10,343 nucleotides of DNA from JAUZPB01 sp037140715 (GTDB lineage: Bacteria; Bacteroidota; Ignavibacteria; Ignavibacteriales; SURF-24). Of this stretch, positions 1 through 6,382 are shown piece by piece (positions within the stretch are counted from its first letter, which is position 1; each line of letters begins with the position of its first letter). The position numbers and the translations under genes are program-made. Location: contig JBAXDX010000099.1 in the NCBI GenBank assembly GCA_037140715.1, positions 1-10,343 of the forward strand, written 5' to 3'. The notes beneath the pieces were generated by a model that searched no databases, was not told the DNA's origin, and was given only the letters and a program-made list of their open reading frames with translations.

Positions 1-6
1 ATTTTT

Positions 7-110
7 CACAGGGCGATTGCCCTGTGCTATTATATTTCGCCCTTTCAGGGCTAATTCAGCCCTGAAAGGGCGAAATATATCAGCGATGGGCAACGCCCAT
101 CGAACAAAAT
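7..110. repeat. Composite palindromic repeat, left copy (three consecutive hairpins)
   Basis: Three hairpins follow one another. Hairpin A pairs 7-14 (CACAGGGC) with 19-26 around the loop GATT. Hairpin B pairs 31-52 with 58-79, a perfect 22-bp stem with core GCCCTGAAAGGGCG and a 5-nt loop. Hairpin C pairs 84-91 (CGATGGGC) with 95-102 around the loop AAC. A partial related module with core GCCCTGCAGGGGCGCAATAT follows at about 127-146. The same modules recur in the same order and orientation at 9883-10080, so this is a dispersed repeat family and not a gene-specific structure. Open reading frames crossing it are by-products of the palindromes. A REP-like or non-autonomous mobile element is possible; no transposase is present. 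Confidence 0.85.
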
Positions 111-191
111 AAAATAAAATCCATAAGCCCTGCAGGGGCGCAATATGGTGTTAACCTGACAGCATTGACTCTCCCCCTGCCCTGTCTGTGG

Positions 192-218
192 AATCCGTGC
201 AATCCTTTTAATCCGTGA
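192..218 (+). repeat. 9-bp tandem repeat, three units (AATCCGTG type)
   Basis: Three consecutive 9-mers read AATCCGTGC, AATCCTTTT and AATCCGTGA, followed by TTCAGA. Short runs of ATCCGTG or ATCTGTG are common between genes in Bacteroidota and relatives, and I take this as a member of that type. No coding role is apparent. Confidence 0.65.
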
Positions 219-261
219 TTCAGAAAGATGTAACGGACACAAACCGGTAATACTGAATCTC

Positions 262-320
262 TTAATCTTAATCATACTCATTTTTTAAGCGGGTAAGATT
301 ATGATTATGAGTAAGATTAA
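262..320. repeat. ATCATACTC hairpin, copy 1 (downstream of prmA)
   Basis: Bases 262-281 pair with 301-320 as a 20-bp stem with two mismatches around a 19-nt loop containing AAGCGGGTA. It lies about 75 bp past the prmA stop codon. Copies of the same element follow the M28-family gene (1649-1698) and menE (7858-7910). In the prmA direction the run of T lies before the stem and not after it, so it is not a textbook intrinsic terminator, although a stem-loop could still protect or end the transcript. Confidence 0.7.
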
Positions 321-393
321 AAAAAACATCGTTACTGTGGTTCTCTGAGCATGACGCAAGACTCTCTTTTTCAGCTCCGCCCTGTGAAAAATT

Positions 394-1242
394 TTATTTA
401 TATCTGAAGACGAGCGAAATCCACTCGTTCATCTGTTTTTTATCTGTTACTTCAAGAGATAACGCGCTATATCTTTTAATTATATCATCTTCGTCCGTAT
501 CCAGCAGTCCTGACAGAATTAATAAACCGGATTTACCTAAGCAACCTGTCAGGTCTTCCGCTATATCCATCAGTATATTTTTATTAATATTGGCTATAAC
601 AAGATCAAAGTCCTTTTCGCTGACATCCTTAACTTCACCAAACAGGATCTGAACCTTACCGGAAACGTTATTAAGTTCACAATTCTCGATTCCGTTATCA
701 TAACACCATTCATCATTATCAACAGCTATTGCCCGTTTAGCACCAAGTTTTACAGCTGCAATGGCAAGCACACCCGTGCCAGTACCAACATCAATCACCG
801 AAAAATCAGGTCTGACATATTTCTCAACCATCTGAAGCATAAGCTTCGTAGTCTGATGCTCACCTGTGCCGAAAGACATTTTGGGATCAATCGTTAAAAC
901 AAGCTGCCCTTCTTTTGCATTATAGGTGCGGAATGTAGGTTTAATTACAATTTTATCAGAAACTTCAATAACATTTATCGTCTTCTCCCAGTCCTCATTC
1001 CAGTTGCGCTCTTCTATTATTTCTTCGCTGATTTCAAAATCAGAAATTAGATTCTGCTCGGCAAGGTTCCTTAGCAGAGCTTCTATTCGGGCAACATTCA
1101 GACTGCTGTCTTCAGCCGTGAATATTTTCAGATATGGCTCTTCCTCATTAATACCGGTAATATCGAGAGTCCAGAGAACTCCGCTTATAAATTCCGGCAA
1201 AAACGGCTCTATTCTTATTATAAATGATTTATAGTTTTTCAT
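394..1242 (-). CDS. prmA: Ribosomal protein L11 methyltransferase PrmA
   Basis: This cytoplasmic enzyme trimethylates amino groups of ribosomal protein L11 using S-adenosylmethionine. The 282-residue length suits the family (about 290). An N-terminal substrate-recognition region (roughly 1-90, with NWNEDWE at 80-86) leads to the PrmA signature SFGTGEHQTT (123-132). Then come the SAM-binding motif I DVGTGTG (151-157), an acidic end of strand 2 (D175) and the post-motif ANIN (217-220), which replaces the NPPY of other methyltransferases. The ATG at 1240-1242 is chosen because AGGG lies 7 nt upstream; a second ATG 7 bases earlier is out of frame and quickly stops. The gene seems to stand alone: 461 bp of repeats separate it from the next minus-strand gene upstream. 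Loss of PrmA is tolerated in E. coli, so its presence says little about lifestyle. Confidence 0.96.
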   Translation of the reverse strand: MKNYKSFIIRIEPFLPEFISGVLWTLDITGINEEEPYLKIFTAEDSSLNVARIEALLRNLAEQNLISDFEISEEIIEERNWNEDWEKTINVIEVSDKIVIKPTFRTYNAKEGQLVLTIDPKMSFGTGEHQTTKLMLQMVEKYVRPDFSVIDVGTGTGVLAIAAVKLGAKRAIAVDNDEWCYDNGIENCELNNVSGKVQILFGEVKDVSEKDFDLVIANINKNILMDIAEDLTGCLGKSGLLILSGLLDTDEDDIIKRYSALSLEVTDKKQMNEWISLVFRYK

Positions 1243-1249
1243 TATTCAT

Positions 1250-1253
1250 CCCT
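1250..1253 (-). promoter_or_regulatory. Shine-Dalgarno site of prmA
   Basis: AGGG on the minus strand (within CAGGGATG) sits 7 nt before the ATG at 1242 and supports that start. Confidence 0.6.
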
Positions 1254-1302
1254 GTATTGAATTTTAGTTTACTGCTATAAGTTATTAACTCGTTATTTGT
1301 GA

Positions 1303-1318
1303 GCCACTTTCCTGTGGC
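1303..1318. other. Small hairpin upstream of prmA
   Basis: GCCAC (1303-1307) pairs with GTGGC (1314-1318) around TTTCCT. It lies in the gap between prmA and the tandem array. With only 5 bp of stem it may be a repeat remnant; a role in prmA expression is not shown. Confidence 0.35.
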
Positions 1319-1363
1319 ATCTTCCCGGACTGTCAGTACCTGTAATGTTCTGCCGTTACATTT

Positions 1364-1644
1364 CATTTCACGCCGTCATTTCTCATTTCATAGAATCATT
1401 TTCCATTTCGCGCCGTCATAATTCATTTCGCGCCGTCATTTTCCATTTCGCGCCGTCATTTCTCATTTCATAGAATCATTTTCCATTTCGCGCCGTCATT
1501 TCTCATTGCATAGAATTATAATTCATTTCGCGCCGTCATAATCCATTTCCTGAAATTCAAAGTCCATTTCGCGCCGTTATTTCTCATTTTCTGGAATTAT
1601 GATCCATCTCTTTCTGTCATTTTCCATTCCCTGTCATCATTTCT
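1364..1644. repeat. Tandem array of a 20-bp repeat, 14 units
   Basis: Fourteen head-to-tail units begin at 1364, each starting with CAT; all are 20 bp except unit 10 (1544-1564, 21 bp). The main type A is CATTTCGCGCCGTCATTTTC (units 1, 3, 4, 5, 7, 9, 11, with small changes). A second type B carries CATAGAAT in the middle (units 2, 6, 8; unit 12 is related). Type B falls only at even positions, so the array approximates a 40-bp A-B higher-order repeat. Units 13 and 14 at the M28-gene side are the most worn. The 20-bp period breaks any reading frame and stops appear in it. There are no variable spacers, so it is not a CRISPR array. It fills most of the 461-bp gap between prmA and the M28-family gene. 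Confidence 0.9.
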
Positions 1645-1648
1645 TAAA

Positions 1649-1698
1649 TTAATCATACTCATTCTTCCTGAAGCGGGTACGATTATGATTATGATTAA
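1649..1698. repeat. ATCATACTC hairpin, copy 2 (downstream of the M28-family gene)
   Basis: TTAATCATACTCAT (1649-1662) pairs with ATGATTATGATTAA (1685-1698) with one mismatch; the 22-nt loop contains GAAGCGGGTACG. It ends 5 bp from the stop codon of the M28-family gene, so it would form at the 3' end of that mRNA. It shares the arm and loop sequence with copy 1. Confidence 0.75.
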
Positions 1699-1703
1699 GG
1701 GAA

Positions 1704-2690
1704 TTACATCCCTGCAAACTTAAGCGAATAAATCAACTGAACAAGCACATTGCCGACCTGCTGAAGAGTTTCTCCGCTGATATTTTCCATTGTATCATTG
1801 GAAGAATGCCAGTAGTTGCGTCTGTCATCCGGCGTATCAGCACCGACAAGGTCTATATCAATAATATCAATAGTAGTCAGCCCCGCCTGATTAAGCGGCA
1901 CGTGGTCGTCTTCAATTACATGCCCCTCAGTATCGGAAAAAGATGAAGCATTTACCTTTTTAGCAATCCCCCAGATCATATCAACTACATCAGGAGCAAA
2001 AAGCATAGAAGTACCTTCCTTTGCAAAAACAGCCTGCTTATCTCCGACCAAATCGAGCAACACACCAAAAGCCGGATTATAATCGGAGGGCTTCTGCGAA
2101 GCAAAATATTTTGAGCCGAGAAAATAATTATTCAGATCGCCTTCACGCCCATAGTCTTCTCCGTCAAAAAGAACTATATCAATTCCATAATCAACGGGAT
2201 TACTCTTAAGAATTCGTGCAATTTCCAGCAGGACACCCACGCCGCTTGCACCATCGTTCGCACCAGGAATCGGCAGATTCCTTTTATCCGGATTTTTATC
2301 CTGTTCGCCACGCGGGCGACAGTCCCAGTGTGCACAAAGAAATATTCTCTTTGCCGCTTTAGGATTAAATTTTGCAATTACATTTGTCAGCTCAGGCTTT
2401 TCATCTCCATAACCCTGATATATAAAACTCTGCAGCGTTACACTATCAGCGTATTTCTCAAGCTCCGTCTTAAAATAACCAAGCGCCACCCGATGACCCG
2501 CCGAGTTAGGATTGCGCGGACCGAAGGATACCTGCCTGCCCGTCTGCTGAAAAGCATTACTGCCGTTAAAAATAGGAATATTCCCCTTCTCCTTAAGCGT
2601 ATAAGGAACTTCCGGCGGACGGGACTCATCTTTCTTGCAGGATAAAAAACTAAATGTCATAATGATTAAGATTATTAATGAATATTTCAT
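1704..2690 (-). CDS. M28-family lipoprotein, probable glutaminyl-peptide cyclotransferase
   Basis: This is a 328-residue exported zinc enzyme. A hydrophobic leader ends in the lipobox FLSC, so Cys18 would be lipidated and the protein membrane-anchored outside the cytoplasm. The M28 fold motifs follow in order: AHWD (120-123), PGANDGASG (142-150), FDGED (175-179), LDLVGD (212-217), EDDHVP (260-265) and NYWHSSNDT (292-300). Compared with animal-type glutaminyl cyclases, D146, D179 and H295 would bind the single zinc and E178 would be the catalytic acid/base; the DDH and WH motifs favour cyclase over aminopeptidase. Such enzymes turn N-terminal glutamine of exported proteins into pyroglutamate. 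The ATG at 2690 gives a normal signal peptide; no Shine-Dalgarno is visible. It is divergent from the menaquinone genes and unrelated to them in function. A plain M28 aminopeptidase remains possible. Confidence 0.85.
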   Translation of the reverse strand: MKYSLIILIIMTFSFLSCKKDESRPPEVPYTLKEKGNIPIFNGSNAFQQTGRQVSFGPRNPNSAGHRVALGYFKTELEKYADSVTLQSFIYQGYGDEKPELTNVIAKFNPKAAKRIFLCAHWDCRPRGEQDKNPDKRNLPIPGANDGASGVGVLLEIARILKSNPVDYGIDIVLFDGEDYGREGDLNNYFLGSKYFASQKPSDYNPAFGVLLDLVGDKQAVFAKEGTSMLFAPDVVDMIWGIAKKVNASSFSDTEGHVIEDDHVPLNQAGLTTIDIIDIDLVGADTPDDRRNYWHSSNDTMENISGETLQQVGNVLVQLIYSLKFAGM

Positions 2691-2726
2691 ATTTTTGCCG
2701 TGTTATTTATCGGTGAACTTCAAAGG

Positions 2727-2734
2727 CAAAGATA
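2727..2734 (-). promoter_or_regulatory. Possible FCB-type -7 element for the M28-family gene
   Basis: The minus strand reads TATCTTTG, an exact match to the Bacteroidota -7 consensus TAnnTTTG. Transcription would start near 2720, leaving a leader of about 30 nt before the ATG at 2690. No TTTG -33 partner sits at the usual distance, so support is partial. Confidence 0.45.
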
Positions 2735-2756
2735 CATATTATTTGGCAATTTATTA

Positions 2757-3551
2757 ATGGGCAAAGTAAAAAGACGGACACAAAGAACTGATAAACCTGC
2801 GCAGCCGGTTATCTTTCTTCACGGCTTCACCGGTTCCGCTTCAGACTGGAACGGACTGATTAATAAACTGCCTGATGTTTTTTATCCTGTTGCAGTTGAT
2901 CTTCCCGGACACGGGAAGAATCTTTATCCGGATAAGACAGACTATTATTCAACCGAAGCGGTTGTTACAGGCATTCATGAAACGGTTAAGAAATATGAAC
3001 CTGTTAAACCCGTCCTGTGTGGCTATTCTATGGGCGGACGGGCGGCTTTGTCTTTTGCTTCGAAATACCCGGAGATGATTTCTGCTTTACTGCTCGAAAG
3101 TTCAACTCCCGGAATAATTGCCAGACATGAAAGAAAAGAAAGATATTCAGCCGATATAAACTTAGCCGGACAAATCATTGACAAGGGTATCACCGCCTTC
3201 GTTGATTACTGGATGAATATTCCTTTGTTCCGCTCGCAAAAATTACTGCCCAGAAAAATCTTAACTGAAATTAGAAACAGGACATTATTAAACTCCCCCG
3301 AAGGACTTGCCGGCTCGCTTAAAGGCTTTTCAACCGGTATTATGCCTCAGCTTTGGGATTCGCCTGGTAAAATTACATGCCCCGTGATGCTGGTTACAGG
3401 CGGACTGGATGAGAAGTTCTGCCGGATAAATACTGAAATGGCAATGATATTTCCAAATGCAATACATAAAATAGTTAATGGCGCCGGGCATAATATTCAT
3501 TTAGAAAAACCGGAAGTTTTCTTAAATTTGCTGCGCGGATTTCTGACATAA
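2757..3551 (+). CDS. menH: MenH, SHCHC synthase (menaquinone biosynthesis)
   Basis: This alpha/beta-hydrolase-fold enzyme removes pyruvate from SEPHCHC to form SHCHC, the step after MenD. With the ATG at 2757 the protein has 264 residues. The oxyanion region HGFTG (31-35) is followed by DLPGHG (58-63), the nucleophile elbow GYSMGGR with Ser91, Asp218 in GGLDEKF and His245 in GAGHNIHLEKPE; this His context is typical of MenH. A GTG at 2700 would add 19 residues that sit before the conserved fold and start within 10 bp of the divergent gene, so I prefer 2757, though no Shine-Dalgarno precedes it. It is the first gene of the men cluster, 38 bp before menB. Alpha/beta hydrolases are easily misnamed, but the catalytic motifs and the setting agree here. 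Confidence 0.9.
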   Translation: MGKVKRRTQRTDKPAQPVIFLHGFTGSASDWNGLINKLPDVFYPVAVDLPGHGKNLYPDKTDYYSTEAVVTGIHETVKKYEPVKPVLCGYSMGGRAALSFASKYPEMISALLLESSTPGIIARHERKERYSADINLAGQIIDKGITAFVDYWMNIPLFRSQKLLPRKILTEIRNRTLLNSPEGLAGSLKGFSTGIMPQLWDSPGKITCPVMLVTGGLDEKFCRINTEMAMIFPNAIHKIVNGAGHNIHLEKPEVFLNLLRGFLT

Positions 3552-3580
3552 AAAATCCTGTACTTAATGCTTACATAAAA

Positions 3581-3586
3581 GAGGAA
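3581..3586 (+). promoter_or_regulatory. Shine-Dalgarno site of menB
   Basis: GAGGAA lies 3 nt before the ATG at 3590. It is one of the clearest ribosome binding sites in the window and fixes the menB start. Confidence 0.7.
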
Positions 3587-3589
3587 TGA

Positions 3590-4423
3590 ATGACATACAA
3601 CTGGATAAAATCGAAAGAATATAAAGATATCATTTACGAAAAACTTGACGGCATCGCCAAAGTTACAATAAACCGGCCGGAAGTAAGAAATGCTTTCAGA
3701 CCGGAGACTGTCATTGAAATGTATGATGCATTCATTGATGCACGTGAAGACCCTGAAATCGGAGCAGTACTGCTGACCGGTAAAGGCCCCGCCGAAGACG
3801 GCAGGTACGCTTTCTGCTCAGGTGGCGACCAAAGGATACGCGGCGACCAGGGTTATATTGGCGGGGACGGCGTGCCACGGCTTAATGTTCTCGATTTGCA
3901 GAAACTCATTCGCAGTATCCCAAAGCCGGTTATCGCACTTGTAGCCGGTTATGCCATTGGCGGAGGGCATGTTCTTCATGTAATCTGCGACCTTACTATT
4001 GCCGCTGATAATGCTGTATTTGGACAGACCGGACCGAAAGTAGGTAGCTTCGACGGGGGATTCGGCGCTGGTTATCTTGCACGGCTGGTCGGGCAGAAGA
4101 AAGCACGCGAAATATGGTATCTCTGCCGACAGTACAATGCTCAGGAAGCTTTTGATATGGGACTTGTAAATAAGATAGTCCCCCTTGACGAACTTGAAGA
4201 TGAAGGTGTACAGTGGGCAAAAGAAATATTAGAGAAAAGTCCGCTCTCACTCAGACTGCTTAAATCTGCCTTTAACGCTGAACTCGACGGACAGCAGGGC
4301 ATCCAGGAACTGGCGGGCAATGCTACTTTGCTTTATTATATGAGCGAAGAAGCACAGGAAGGCAGGAAAGCTTACCTCGAAAAAAGAAAGCCCGACTTTA
4401 CTAAATTCCCAAGACTTCCATAA
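3590..4423 (+). CDS. menB: MenB, 1,4-dihydroxy-2-naphthoyl-CoA synthase
   Basis: This crotonase-family enzyme closes the second ring of the naphthoquinone, turning o-succinylbenzoyl-CoA into DHNA-CoA in the cytoplasm. All 277 residues align with the family: FCSGGDQ (75-81), the disordered active-site loop after it, LNVLDLQ (98-104), AGYAIGGGHVLH (119-130, oxyanion hole), FGQTGPKVGSFDGG (144-157), and the C-terminal LAGNATLLYYMSEEAQEGRKA. Gly148 in QTGPKVG stands where bicarbonate-dependent (type I, E. coli-like) MenB has its bicarbonate-binding Gly; the other class has Asp there, as in QTDADVG of Mycobacterium. The enzyme therefore should need bicarbonate as cofactor. It lies between menH and menA, with only 5 bp to menA. 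Confidence 0.98.
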   Translation: MTYNWIKSKEYKDIIYEKLDGIAKVTINRPEVRNAFRPETVIEMYDAFIDAREDPEIGAVLLTGKGPAEDGRYAFCSGGDQRIRGDQGYIGGDGVPRLNVLDLQKLIRSIPKPVIALVAGYAIGGGHVLHVICDLTIAADNAVFGQTGPKVGSFDGGFGAGYLARLVGQKKAREIWYLCRQYNAQEAFDMGLVNKIVPLDELEDEGVQWAKEILEKSPLSLRLLKSAFNAELDGQQGIQELAGNATLLYYMSEEAQEGRKAYLEKRKPDFTKFPRLP

Positions 4424-4428
4424 AAGAT

Positions 4429-5328
4429 ATGACACAATTAAAAATAAATAAACCGGCAAAGTTAAAAAGCTGGCTACTTGCAAGCCGTCCAAAGACACTG
4501 CTGGCGGCGCTTGTGCCCGTGCTGGTTGGAACCGCGCTGGCTTACAGCGAAAAAAGCATGAATACTGTGGCAGCTTTAGTGGCATTAATCTGCTCTGTGC
4601 TGATTCAGACTGCTACGAATTTTGTCAACGACCTTTATGATTACTTATCCGGCGCTGATACGGCTGACCGCTCAGGTCCAACGCGCACACTTGTTTCAGG
4701 ACTTATCTCAGTAAAAGAAATGAAAGCCGGCATTGCTCTTACTTTCGGAACCGCCTTCCTGCTTGGAATGTACCTGGTTTATCTGGGAGGATTCCCGGTG
4801 TTAATAATCGGAACGCTTTCTATTTTAGCTGGCATTGCTTATACGGCAGGACCTTATCCGCTGGCTTACAACGGTCTTGGTGATCTATTTGTCTTTATCT
4901 TCTTCGGCTTTGCAGGCACAGTCGGAACTTATTATGTTCAGACGCTGAGACTCTCCCCTGTTGTCTTTATCGCTTCGGTTCCGGTTGGCGCGCTTATTAC
5001 AAATATACTTATAGTAAATAACTACCGCGATGCCGAAGAAGACCGGCTTGCCGGTAAAAGAACATCCGCCGTAATATTCGGACGCGCGTTTGCCAAAGCT
5101 CAATATATACTGCTTCTGATTGTCAGTTATCTGGCACCGCTGTTTGTTTATCTTATTTTTCATCAGGCAGTCTGGATATTCCTGCCGCTGTTATCGCTCC
5201 CGCTTGCCATAAGAATTGTCCGGATGCTTTTTACACTTGAAGGCAGCGCACTTAATAAAACACTTGAACTTACGGCAAAACTGTCGGCTATTTACGGATT
5301 TTTATTCGCACTCGGAATTTTATTATGA
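4429..5328 (+). CDS. menA: MenA, 1,4-dihydroxy-2-naphthoate polyprenyltransferase
   Basis: This UbiA-superfamily membrane enzyme joins a polyprenyl diphosphate to DHNA, giving demethylmenaquinone. It has 299 residues with about nine hydrophobic segments (near 24-40, 45-65, 100-122, 123-145, 151-170, 177-197, 224-244, 248-264, 287-299). Both Asp-rich, magnesium-diphosphate-binding motifs are intact: NFVNDLYDY (64-72, D68 and D71) with SGPTR (82-86), and NNYRDAEEDRLAGKRT (197-212, D201 and D205). The N-terminal SRPKTLLAALVPVLVG is also typical of MenA as opposed to UbiA. The ATG is 5 bp after the menB stop, and the gene overlaps menC by 4 bp (ATGA), which suggests coupled translation. Confidence 0.96.
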   Translation: MTQLKINKPAKLKSWLLASRPKTLLAALVPVLVGTALAYSEKSMNTVAALVALICSVLIQTATNFVNDLYDYLSGADTADRSGPTRTLVSGLISVKEMKAGIALTFGTAFLLGMYLVYLGGFPVLIIGTLSILAGIAYTAGPYPLAYNGLGDLFVFIFFGFAGTVGTYYVQTLRLSPVVFIASVPVGALITNILIVNNYRDAEEDRLAGKRTSAVIFGRAFAKAQYILLLIVSYLAPLFVYLIFHQAVWIFLPLLSLPLAIRIVRMLFTLEGSALNKTLELTAKLSAIYGFLFALGILL

Positions 5329-6365
5329 AGTCATACTGGTTCGACTTTTCCCCATATAACTTAAGCTTTAAATCCCCGATGCTGACATCCAAAGGAGAGA
5401 TTACCGGCAGGCAGGGGTTTCATGTCATAATTGTAAGTACCGCGTCTTCTTCTATCGGGAATACCGCTCCCTTGCTGGATTATGGCTCGGAAACTCTTGA
5501 AGAAGCAAAAAAAAAGATTGAAGAGATAAAGAAGCTTTATAATGCGGGGCATTTCGGTATTCATGATATTGAATCAATCAGAAAGAAACTTAACGGACTG
5601 AGTTTATTCCCCGCCACCCGCCACGGCATTGAACAGGCACTGATATTAAAATTAGCAAAAGAAAAGAATACTGCTCTTTCAAAGTTGTTAGGACTTAAAA
5701 GCAGAAACAAGGTAAAGGTTAATTCTTTAATCGGTATTACAGGAGTTACGGATGCTGCAAGGAAGGCAAGAGAATACGCGGCATCAGGTTATAAATCTAT
5801 TAAACTTAAATGCGGACGTAAAGATTTTTCAGAAGACCTGAAGGTAATCGCAGCGGTAAGAAAAGCCGTTGGCAAAGACGTTGCGCTCCGGCTTGACCTG
5901 AACAGCAAATGGACCGTTGATGAAGCCGCTTCTAATCTTGAAGAACTGGTCAGGTTTAACCCTGAATATGTTGAACAGCCGGTATCCGGGAAAGAAAACC
6001 TCGCAAAGCTTTCAGCCCTGACCGACCTGCCACTCGCAGCAGACGAATCAATCAGAACAATTCAGGATGCCCGGTATCTGATTGAGCTTAAAGCCTGTTC
6101 GGTACTTATCCTGAAGCCGATGCTGCTTGGCGGAATACTTAACACACTTGATATTATTTCGGAAGCTGATAAACATGGTATAAAGACAGTTATCTCATCA
6201 TCCTTTGAATCTCCCATAGGACTTAGTGCCGCGCTCTTCATCGCTTCGACCGTTAAAGAAGATATTTCGCACGGACTGGGAACAGGAGAATTATTCTCAA
6301 ACTCCGGATTCCCGATTGTTCAGGATGGCGGAATTATTTTTAATGAATACACACTGCTTACATAG
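5325..6365 (+). CDS. menC: MenC, o-succinylbenzoate synthase
   Basis: This enolase-superfamily enzyme dehydrates SHCHC to o-succinylbenzoate. It has 346 residues: an N-terminal capping domain (about 1-125) and a barrel holding all expected catalytic residues. These are Lys160 and Lys162 in KLKCG, metal ligands Asp191 (LDLN), Glu217 (VEQP) and Asp240 (AADES), and Lys264 in LILKP. The KxK lysine on strand 2 plus the LKP lysine on strand 6 is the pattern of OSBS and dipeptide epimerases; position within the men cluster decides for OSBS. The start overlaps the menA stop. Some OSBS enzymes also racemise N-succinylamino acids; nothing here argues for that. Confidence 0.94.
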   Translation: MKSYWFDFSPYNLSFKSPMLTSKGEITGRQGFHVIIVSTASSSIGNTAPLLDYGSETLEEAKKKIEEIKKLYNAGHFGIHDIESIRKKLNGLSLFPATRHGIEQALILKLAKEKNTALSKLLGLKSRNKVKVNSLIGITGVTDAARKAREYAASGYKSIKLKCGRKDFSEDLKVIAAVRKAVGKDVALRLDLNSKWTVDEAASNLEELVRFNPEYVEQPVSGKENLAKLSALTDLPLAADESIRTIQDARYLIELKACSVLILKPMLLGGILNTLDIISEADKHGIKTVISSSFESPIGLSAALFIASTVKEDISHGLGTGELFSNSGFPIVQDGGIIFNEYTLLT

Positions 6366-6382
6366 ATTTATCCGGATATAAA

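Larger units (their letters stand above)
1..392. repeat. Repeat-filled non-coding block bounded by a 15-bp inverted repeat
   Basis: Bases 1-15 (ATTTTTCACAGGGCG) are the exact reverse complement of bases 378-392 (CGCCCTGTGAAAAAT). The inverted pair encloses the composite hairpins, a 9-bp tandem repeat and an AT-rich hairpin, and ends two bases before the prmA stop codon. No credible coding sequence lies between. The left arm touches the window edge, so it may extend further. It could be the terminal repeat of a small non-autonomous element. Alternatively, the right arm could be a stray half of hairpin A, which contains the same GCCCTGTG word. Confidence 0.5.

Noticed and set aside
51..281. Minus-strand open reading frame of 76 codons across the left repeat block
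   Set aside because: It runs through the palindromes and the AATCCGTG tandem repeat, has no recognisable domain, and its sequence is dictated by the repeats.
926..1234. Plus-strand open reading frame of 102 codons inside prmA
   Set aside because: It is antisense to a well-supported gene whose motifs all lie in the other frame.
1364..1644. CRISPR array
   Set aside because: Units are contiguous 20-mers with no unique spacers, no repeats of 24-40 bp, and no cas genes nearby.
2694..2745. FCB-type promoter for menH (TTTG at 2694, TATTTG at 2740)
   Set aside because: The -7 candidate lacks the two variable bases and the spacing to TTTG is far too long, so I cannot place the men promoter with confidence.
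2700..2756. GTG start at 2700 extending MenH by 19 residues
   Set aside because: The extra residues lie before the fold, have no conserved feature, and would place the start within 10 bp of the divergent gene's ATG. The ATG at 2757 gives a normal MenH N-terminus.
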